Shown in pieces: positions 7,136-12,280 of a stretch of DNA of 12,280 bases (position 1 is its first letter; each line of letters begins with the position of its first letter). Where the stretch lies: assembly GCA_011051855.1 (NCBI GenBank), contig DRKG01000030.1, forward strand, positions 1-12,280, written 5' to 3'. Both the position numbers and the translations under genes were made by a program. This DNA is from a bacterium. GTDB lineage: Bacteria > Planctomycetota > UBA1135 > UBA2386. The notes beneath the pieces were generated by a model that did not search any database, had not been told where the DNA came from, and saw nothing but the letters and a program-made list of their open reading frames with translations.

Positions 7136-7159
7136 GCATGCTCGTGCATATTCATGCAC
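7124..7159. promoter_or_regulatory. Tandem ARG boxes (ArgR operator) before argG
   Basis: Two 16-bp palindromes: ATGCAT-AAGA-ATGCAT at 7124-7139 and GTGCAT-ATTC-ATGCAC at 7144-7159, each with perfect 6-bp arms around a 4-bp A/T-rich centre. The centres are 20 bp apart, close to two helical turns and to the spacing of paired ARG boxes bound by one ArgR hexamer in other bacteria. The TGCAT-N4-ATGCA core resembles known ARG boxes, including the actinobacterial form. The pair overlaps the predicted -10 and start site, and argR itself is in the window. I saw no similar site elsewhere here. Function is inferred. Confidence 0.82.
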
Positions 7160-7174
7160 ACCCCCCCTCCGACC

Positions 7175-8386
7175 ATGAGCACCCCCCGCAAGATCGTCCT
7201 CGCCTACTCCGGCGGCCTCGACACCTCGATCATCGTGCACTGGCTGCGCGAACGCTACGACTGCGAAGTGCACGCCTACTGCGGCGATGTCGGCCAGGGC
7301 GCGAGCGAACTCGACGGCCTGCACCAGAAGGCCCAGGCAGCCGGCGCCGCATCCTGCCGCGTCGACGACCTGCGCCGCGAGTGGCTCACCGACTACGTCT
7401 GGCCCTGCCTGCGCGCGATGGCCGTCTACGAAGGCCGCTACCTGCTCGGCACCAGCATGGCGCGGCCGATCTTGGCCAAGGGGCAGGTCGCCTACGCCCG
7501 CGAAATCGGCGCCGATGCCGTCGCGCACGGCTGCACCGGCAAAGGCAACGACCAGGTGCGGTTCGAACTCGGCTACCAAGCGCTCGCACCAGACCTGCAG
7601 ATCCTCGCACCGTGGCGCGATTGGGACATCACCAGCCGCGAGGACGCGCTCGACTACGCCGACCGCCACGGCATTCCGGTGACCGCGTCGCGCACCAAGA
7701 TCTACAGCCGCGACCGCAACCTGTGGCACATCAGCCACGAGGGCGGCGCGCTCGAATCGCCCGGCAACCCGCCACCGGACGACGTCTGGATGCTGACCGC
7801 CGACCCGGCCCGGGCACCCGACGAACCCACCGTGCTCGGCATCACCTGCGAAGCCGGCGTGCCGGTCGCGGTGGACGGCGAGCGACTGCCCCCGGAACAA
7901 CTGCTGGCGCGGCTCAACGAACTCGGGGGCGCCCACGGCGTCGGCCGCGTCGACATCTGCGAGAACCGACTGGTCGGCATGAAATCCCGCGGCGTCTACG
8001 AGACCCCCGGCGGCACCATCCTGCTCGAAGCGCTGCGCACCTTGCGCGCCCTGACGATGGAACGCGACACCATGCGGCTGTGCGAGAAGCTGATGCCGGA
8101 CTACGCCGATCTGGTCTACACCGGCCGCTGGTTCCACCCGGCACGGGTCGCGATGGACGCGCTGTTCACCAGCGCCACGCGGGCCGTCACCGGCACCGTG
8201 CAGGTCCGCCTGTTCAAGGGAACGGCGACCGCGATCGCCTGCGAGTCGCCCAACAGCCTCTACTCCGAGGACCTGGCGACGTTCGGTGCCAGCGCCTCGT
8301 TCGAACAGGCGGACAGCCGCGGCTTCGTGCGGCTCTACGGCCTGCCGGGCGCGGTCGCGGCGAAGGTGCAGGGAGGCGCATCGTGA
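7175..8386 (+). CDS. argG: Argininosuccinate synthase ArgG
   Basis: Cytoplasmic ATP-dependent enzyme that condenses citrulline and aspartate to argininosuccinate. Its 403 residues are standard. Motifs: the P-loop AYSGGLDTS (10-18), YCGDVGQG, GRYLLGTSMARPILAK, HGCTGKGNDQVRFE, APWRDWDI, SRDRNLWHISHEGG and VGMKSRGVYETPGG. The ATG at 7175 is chosen because MSTPRKIVLAYSGG is the normal family N-terminus; upstream in-frame ATGs would place the ARG boxes and promoter inside the gene. No Shine-Dalgarno sequence is visible (the leader just before the ATG is C-rich), so initiation is SD-independent. Its stop overlaps the argH GTG by 4 nt. It is the first gene of the second arginine operon, behind the tandem ARG boxes. 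Confidence 0.97.
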   Translation: MSTPRKIVLAYSGGLDTSIIVHWLRERYDCEVHAYCGDVGQGASELDGLHQKAQAAGAASCRVDDLRREWLTDYVWPCLRAMAVYEGRYLLGTSMARPILAKGQVAYAREIGADAVAHGCTGKGNDQVRFELGYQALAPDLQILAPWRDWDITSREDALDYADRHGIPVTASRTKIYSRDRNLWHISHEGGALESPGNPPPDDVWMLTADPARAPDEPTVLGITCEAGVPVAVDGERLPPEQLLARLNELGGAHGVGRVDICENRLVGMKSRGVYETPGGTILLEALRTLRALTMERDTMRLCEKLMPDYADLVYTGRWFHPARVAMDALFTSATRAVTGTVQVRLFKGTATAIACESPNSLYSEDLATFGASASFEQADSRGFVRLYGLPGAVAAKVQGGAS

Positions 8387-9843
8387 GCACCGACGGAAAG
8401 ATGTGGGGCGGGCGTTTCGCCGGCGGGCTCGACCCGCGTTTCGCCGCCTTCCAGGACAGCACCGAGCACGATCTGGTGCTGGCGTTCGCCGACCTCGACA
8501 CCAATCTGGCGTGGAGCGAGGCGCTGTGCTCTGCCGGCGTAGTGACCGAAGACGAGCTCGAACGCATCGCCGCGGCGATCGGGGAGCTGGCCGCCGAATG
8601 GCATGAGAACGGCATCCCCGACAGCGAGGCCGAAGACGTGCACGGCCTGATCGAACAGCAACTGGTCGCAAGGCTCGGCGACCTCGGCAAGCGCATCCAC
8701 ACCGGCCGCTCGCGCAACGACCAGGTCGCGACCGACCTGCGTCTGCACCTGCGCGAATGCGCCGGCCTCCTGGTCGAGTCGATCGAGGGGCTGTGCCTGT
8801 CGCTGGTCGAGAAGGCCGCGGCCCACGCCGCCGATCCGATGCCCGGCTACACGCACCTGCAGCGCGCGCAGCCGATCACCATCGGCCACCACGCACTCGC
8901 CTACGTCGAGATGCTGGCGCGCGATCGCGAACGCCTGCTCGACGCCACAGCCCGCATGGACCAGTGCCCGCTCGGCAGCGGCGCGCTCGCCGGCACCGCC
9001 TTTGCGATCGACCGCGACGCGCTCGCCGCACGGCTCGCGTTCCACGGCGGCGCGACCCGCAACAGCCTCGATGCGACCGCGTCGCGCGACCACCTGTGCG
9101 AGCTGCTGTTCGCCAGCGCGATGGCCATGACCCACCTGTCGCGGCTGTGCGAGGACTACGTGTTCTTCGCCTCGCACGAAGCCGCCTTCCTGAGCTTCGG
9201 CGATGCCGTCGCGACCGGCTCGAGCCTGATGCCGCAGAAACGCAACCCCGACGCGATGGAGCTCGTGCGCGGCAAAGCCGCACAGGTGCAAGGCGCGCTG
9301 CAGTCGCTGCTGGCGCTGCTGAAAGGCTTGCCGCTCGGCTACAATCGCGATCTGCAGCACGACAAGGAACTGGTGCTGCCGGCGCTCGAAGCCACCCACG
9401 AGTGCCTCCTGGTGGCCGCCACCGCCGTCGACCACGCCCACTTCGACACTGCGCGCTGCCGCGCCGAAGCCGGCAAGGGCTACCTGAACGCAACCGACCT
9501 CGCCGACCTCCTGGTCGCCGCCGGGGTGCCGTTCCGCGACGCCCACGAGGTCGTCGGCCGCGCCGTCAACCGCGCCGTCGAACTCGGCGTCGAGCTGCAC
9601 GAACTGCCGGAGGACGAACAACGCACGCTGCTGCCCCAGCTCGACGGCGAGCTCGCGCAACGGCTGGCCGTCGACGCGGTGCTGCAGCGGCGCGACGTGC
9701 TCGGCGGCACCGCGCCCGAACGGGTCGCGGCCGAGGTCAAACGCTGGCGCATCCTGCTCGCCGAGTGGGCCGAGGGCTACCACGAACTCGACGACCTCGA
9801 CCCGGACGTCGACGTCCCGGCACTGGAGGAAGAGCATGGCTGA
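8383..9843 (+). CDS. argH: Argininosuccinate lyase ArgH
   Basis: Fumarase/aspartase-superfamily lyase that splits argininosuccinate into arginine and fumarate, the last step of the pathway. Its 486 residues are slightly longer than the usual 460 or so, with an acidic tail (DDLDPDVDVPALEEEHG). Motifs: MWGGRF at the start, HTGRSRNDQVATD, PGYTHLQRAQP with His158, and the superfamily signature GSSLMPQKRNPD with Ser280/Ser281 in the catalytic loop. Further on are YNRDLQHDKE (most homologues have Glu or Leu where this has His) and LNATDLADLLV. The GTG at 8383 overlaps the argG stop (GTGA) and is preceded by GGGAGG at 8371-8376. Its end overlaps argA by 8 nt. Confidence 0.97.
   Translation: MSTDGKMWGGRFAGGLDPRFAAFQDSTEHDLVLAFADLDTNLAWSEALCSAGVVTEDELERIAAAIGELAAEWHENGIPDSEAEDVHGLIEQQLVARLGDLGKRIHTGRSRNDQVATDLRLHLRECAGLLVESIEGLCLSLVEKAAAHAADPMPGYTHLQRAQPITIGHHALAYVEMLARDRERLLDATARMDQCPLGSGALAGTAFAIDRDALAARLAFHGGATRNSLDATASRDHLCELLFASAMAMTHLSRLCEDYVFFASHEAAFLSFGDAVATGSSLMPQKRNPDAMELVRGKAAQVQGALQSLLALLKGLPLGYNRDLQHDKELVLPALEATHECLLVAATAVDHAHFDTARCRAEAGKGYLNATDLADLLVAAGVPFRDAHEVVGRAVNRAVELGVELHELPEDEQRTLLPQLDGELAQRLAVDAVLQRRDVLGGTAPERVAAEVKRWRILLAEWAEGYHELDDLDPDVDVPALEEEHG
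9825..9830 (+). promoter_or_regulatory. Ribosome binding site of argA
   Basis: GGAGGA lies 5 nt before the ATG at 9836, inside the last codons of argH. It supports this start for argA over any internal one. Confidence 0.7.
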
Positions 9844-10414
9844 TGCCGCGGTGACGGTGCGACCGGCGCGGGTCGCCGATGCCGAGCCGATCCTGCAACT
9901 GGTCAACGAACTGGCGATCCGGCAGGTGATGCTGCCGCGTTCGCCGGCTTCGGTCGTCGAACGCCTGCGCGACTTCTGGATCGCCGAGGTCGACGGCGCG
10001 TTCGCCGGCTGCGGTGCCCTGGCGATCACCTGGACCGATATCGCCGAGGTGCGTTCGCTGGCAGTGCACCCGGATCACCAACGGCACGGCATCGGCCGCC
10101 GCCTCGTCGACGCCCTGGTCGCCGAGGCCGAGCAGCTCGGGGTGCCGAAGCTGTTCGCGTTCACCTACGTGCCGGAGTTCTTCACCCGGGTCGGCTTTGC
10201 GCGCACCGAGCACGAGCAGTTGCCGCACAAGGTCTTCAACGACTGCATGCACTGCCCGAAGTTCCTCGCCTGCGACGAGATCGCGATGACGCGCGAACTC
10301 GCCCAGGATCCCGGCATCTCGCCGCTGTTCGGCACGCCGCAGCGCTCGTTCCCGCTGCCGCGATGCACGCCCGGCTTCGGCCAGCGGGAAGGCGGGCTTC
10401 CGGCCGGCGACTGA
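9836..10414 (+). CDS. argA: Short-form N-acetylglutamate synthase (ArgA-type GNAT acetyltransferase)
   Basis: GNAT-fold enzyme expected to transfer acetyl from acetyl-CoA to glutamate, the first step of the pathway. It has the acetyl-CoA-binding motif VRSLAVHPDHQRHGIGRRLV (72-91) and YVPEFFTRVGF. It also has the tail typical of short NAGS proteins, HKVFNDCMHCPKFLACDEIAM, with Cys137, Cys140 and Cys146 spaced C-x2-C-x5-C. It lacks the kinase-like domain of classical ArgA. Relatives are about 150 residues and end near CDEIAM; this one runs to 192, with a 40-residue tail rich in Pro and Gly that is not recognisable. The gene overlaps argH by 8 nt; fusion of ArgH with such a domain is known in some marine gammaproteobacteria, which supports the role. 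Confidence 0.9.
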   Translation: MADAAVTVRPARVADAEPILQLVNELAIRQVMLPRSPASVVERLRDFWIAEVDGAFAGCGALAITWTDIAEVRSLAVHPDHQRHGIGRRLVDALVAEAEQLGVPKLFAFTYVPEFFTRVGFARTEHEQLPHKVFNDCMHCPKFLACDEIAMTRELAQDPGISPLFGTPQRSFPLPRCTPGFGQREGGLPAGD

Positions 10415-10454
10415 GCCGCCCGCCCATGCCAAGGGGGACTCCCCGGAGGGGGCA
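10391..10454. other. GC-rich hairpins at the end of argA
   Basis: GGCGGGC (10391-10397) pairs with GCCCGCC (10418-10424) around a loop containing the argA stop codon. It is followed by TGCC (10427-10430) pairing with GGCA (10451-10454) around an inner GGGG-ACT-CCCC and a GGA-GGGG alternative. No T-tract follows, so this is not a classic terminator. It may slow or end transcription of the argGHA unit, or be part of a dispersed repeat. Confidence 0.35.
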
Positions 10455-10693
10455 GGCACAGAGGCACGCGAGCGGAATCGAACCCCACCGCGAGCGGGGG
10501 CGCGCAACCGCCCAGATCGCCGCAAACCCTTGCCATGGCGACTTGACCGTTTGTCGCAGGGGGTCACAATCCAGGTCCCCCTCCGGTTCGATCTGGCACG
10601 GCAATCGCTAGGGCTCGGTTCCCGACTGCGACGACTGTGCGATGTCGGTCCCCCGCCATGCCTTTCCAGGATATGGTTTCCCAGACTAGTCCC
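10415..10693. other. Intergenic region between argA and the lipoprotein gene
   Basis: This 279-nt stretch has no convincing gene. It holds the second hairpin above, a repeated CGCGAGCGG (around 10467-10476 and 10489-10497), and a 6-bp inverted repeat AGGGGG/CCCCCT (10558-10563 and 10577-10582). Two TTCGAT-containing stretches (one per strand) look like tRNA T-arms but do not fold. The G/C skew and codon pattern differ from the neighbouring genes. A predicted promoter lies at 10543-10570. Confidence 0.5.
10543..10570 (+). promoter_or_regulatory. Possible promoter of the Ig-like lipoprotein gene
   Basis: TTGACC (10543-10548, 5/6) and CACAAT (10565-10570, 4/6) with a 16-nt spacer. This would give a leader of roughly 115 nt before the ATG at 10694. 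The AGGGGG/CCCCCT inverted repeat overlaps its downstream part. Sequence match only. Confidence 0.35.
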
Positions 10694-12280
10694 ATGAAGC
10701 GACCTGCACCCGCCTCGTACCTCGCCCTCCCCCTCGGCCTCAGCCTGCTCGCGTTCGGCGCGTGTTCGGGCGGCGGCGCGTCGATCGGTTCGGCCGGAAA
10801 CAACAGTGGCAAGACCGGCGGTGACTTCGTCGTCGTGCGGACCGAGCCGGTGAACGGCGCCACGATCTTCCTGAACGACCCGGTCAACATCGACTTCACC
10901 ACGGAGATCGACCTCGACTCCGCGACGCTGACGACGATGACCTTCCAGGCTCTCGACCAGCAGGGCGACCCGGTGCCGGAACTGGTGGTCGGCACGTTCA
11001 CCATCGGCACAGCGCCGGGGGATGCGACGCCCGGCCGCCGCTTGCAGTTCGTGCCGCGCTTTGCGACCAACAACGACTACAGCAACGGCGGCTTCCGCGC
11101 TGGCCGCCAATACCTGGTGCAGCTCGTCGGCGGTCAGGCCAACAACAACACCGTGCTGCGCGACATCAACGGGCGCGCCCTGGCGCAGCCGCTCACGTTC
11201 CAGTTCGCGACCCGCGAAGGCTCGCAGCCGGCGCAGTTGTTCCGCAACCCGAAGGCGGGCGGCCCGACCCGAACCGGCCTCAGCGTCTCAACCGCTGCCG
11301 ACCTGGCCGACGTGCCGCTCGGGCTGTTCGGCGCACCGCCGCTCGAGATCCGGCTCGATTTCGACCAGGCGCTCAACCCCAACGACGGCAACGTGCCGGT
11401 CTCGTTCGACCCCGATCCGCTGGTGCGCGACATCAACGACCGCGGCCGCGTGTTCCTCGAGTACGACGACCCCACGCGCGGCAACGACACCTGGATCCCG
11501 GCCGACGTCGAGATCGAGCGCAACGACCTGAGCGGCGCGACCCTGGTGCTACGCCCGGTCGGCGTGCTGCCCAACAACGCCGAAATCCGCGTCATCGTCG
11601 AGGCGACGCTCGAGGACATCTCGGGCGAGAACAACGTCGGCAACCCGACGTTCAACCGCGTATTCGGCACCTTCCACACGTCGTCCGCCTACGAGCAGCA
11701 GTGGAACGGCATCGCCGAGGACTTCACCTCGCAGGACAACATCGACCTGACCGCGTCGTTCCCCGAATCGCAGGCCGAGGTCGGCCCCGGCTACGTCAAG
11801 GCGGGCTTTGCCTTCGAAGGCAACTCGACCACCCTCGAGTACGAGCCGACCGCCAACGAGGTGGTGCTCAACACCGCGTTCACGCAGATCGTGCCGAAGA
11901 CCGGCCTGCCGTTCACGGTCGCCGGCGGCGTGTTCAACTTCCGCAACGTGCGCATCCCGCAGGGCGTGACGGTGCGCGGCACCGGCCCGAACCCGATGGT
12001 CTGGCTGTGCAGCGGCACGTTCACCGTCGAGGGCACGCTGACCGTCAGTGGCGGCGACGGCGCTCGCGTCGACACGCTGAACTCGGCCAACTTCGCGAAG
12101 GCCGGCGGCATCGGCGTCTGCGGCGGCGGCAACGGCGGCGACGGCACGCCGAGCGCCACGCTGCGCGACCTGCGCGGCGGCACCGGCCGCGGCCCGCTGC
12201 AGGAGGCGGGCACCGGCGGCCGCGGCGGTTACCTCGCTTGCACGACCGGCTGCTACACCGGCTCCGGCTACAACGGCTCC
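10694..12280 (+). CDS. Putative surface lipoprotein with Ig-like (Big_5/SbsA-like) domains and Gly-rich region, 3' end outside window
   Basis: An open frame of 529 codons running off the window. The N-terminus MKRPAPASYLALPLGLSLLA followed by FGAC is a signal peptide with a lipobox-like site at Cys24, then a Gly/Ser linker. A Big_5-like domain (about 47-178) shows VVRTEPVNGATIFLNDPVNI, then LQFVPRF, GRQYLVQLVGG and LRDINGRAL. A second, divergent copy spans about 215-331 (LEIRLDFDQALNPND to RVFGTFHT). Residues 404-455 look like beta-helix strands (VFNFRNVRIPQGVTVRG, FTVEGTLTVSGGDG). A Gly-rich segment with Cys476, Cys516 and Cys520 follows. Such architecture occurs in large planctomycete cell-surface proteins. 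ATGs at 10658 and 10673 are also in frame, but 10694 gives the best signal peptide; none has a good ribosome site. Function is unknown. Confidence 0.8.
   Translation, partial: MKRPAPASYLALPLGLSLLAFGACSGGGASIGSAGNNSGKTGGDFVVVRTEPVNGATIFLNDPVNIDFTTEIDLDSATLTTMTFQALDQQGDPVPELVVGTFTIGTAPGDATPGRRLQFVPRFATNNDYSNGGFRAGRQYLVQLVGGQANNNTVLRDINGRALAQPLTFQFATREGSQPAQLFRNPKAGGPTRTGLSVSTAADLADVPLGLFGAPPLEIRLDFDQALNPNDGNVPVSFDPDPLVRDINDRGRVFLEYDDPTRGNDTWIPADVEIERNDLSGATLVLRPVGVLPNNAEIRVIVEATLEDISGENNVGNPTFNRVFGTFHTSSAYEQQWNGIAEDFTSQDNIDLTASFPESQAEVGPGYVKAGFAFEGNSTTLEYEPTANEVVLNTAFTQIVPKTGLPFTVAGGVFNFRNVRIPQGVTVRGTGPNPMVWLCSGTFTVEGTLTVSGGDGARVDTLNSANFAKAGGIGVCGGGNGGDGTPSATLRDLRGGTGRGPLQEAGTGGRGGYLACTTGCYTGSGYNGS

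Noticed and set aside
7037..7174. Upstream in-frame extension of argG
   Set aside because: It would encode an unrelated Cys-rich leader from promoter and operator sequence; the family N-terminus begins at the ATG at 7175.
10165..10536. Minus-strand 123-codon open frame across the end of argA and the intergenic region
   Set aside because: It is mostly antisense to the conserved part of argA, with no recognisable motif and no ribosome site.
10466..10600. tRNA-like T-arm sequences (around 10474-10487 on the minus strand and 10583-10595 on the plus strand)
   Set aside because: The stems around TTCGAT do not pair properly, and I could not build acceptor, D and anticodon arms; a tRNA gene is not supported.
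1..12280. CRISPR arrays, insertion sequences, phage or defence genes
   Set aside because: No regularly spaced repeats, transposase or integrase motifs, or defence-gene signatures were seen on either strand.

Overview
The window is about 70% G+C, almost fully coding, and carries an arginine-biosynthesis locus. The likely source is a member of the Planctomycetota or a related environmental phylum. This is inferred from the high G+C, a secreted protein with two DUF1080 (3-keto-disaccharide hydrolase) domains, a large Ig-like/Gly-rich lipoprotein, and an ornithine carbamoyltransferase with the SLRT variant motif. No rRNA or other taxonomic marker is present, so the assignment is moderate at best.

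Layout: (1) 2-3917, plus strand: argR (5'-truncated by the window edge), argC, argB, argD and argF. Each gene overlaps the next by 4 or 8 nt, so this is one translationally coupled operon whose promoter lies upstream of the window. (2) 3926-7009, minus strand: a secreted DUF1080 protein and, upstream of it, a seven-helix membrane sensor kinase fused to a receiver domain. This block separates the two arginine clusters. (3) 7107-10414, plus strand: a promoter overlapped by two palindromic ARG boxes, then argG, argH and a short argA-type N-acetylglutamate synthase, again coupled by overlaps. (4) 10415-10693: a structured intergenic region with a possible promoter. (5) 10694 to the window end: the N-terminal 529 residues of a putative surface lipoprotein with Ig-like domains and a Gly-rich, Cys-containing stretch.

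Together the arg genes cover acetylation of glutamate (ArgA), its phosphorylation (ArgB), reduction (ArgC) and transamination (ArgD), then carbamoylation of ornithine (ArgF) and conversion of citrulline to arginine (ArgG, ArgH), under ArgR. No argE or argJ is present, so the step releasing ornithine must be encoded elsewhere.

The most unusual observations are two apparent in-frame internal losses. ArgD keeps its PLP lysine and what looks like its natural C-terminal helix, but lacks about 105-110 residues between them. The sensor kinase lacks the helix carrying the phospho-accepting histidine, although its ATPase and receiver domains look complete. The clearest regulatory element is the tandem ARG-box operator in front of argG. 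I found no wholly new system; the window looks like a known pathway with odd details.
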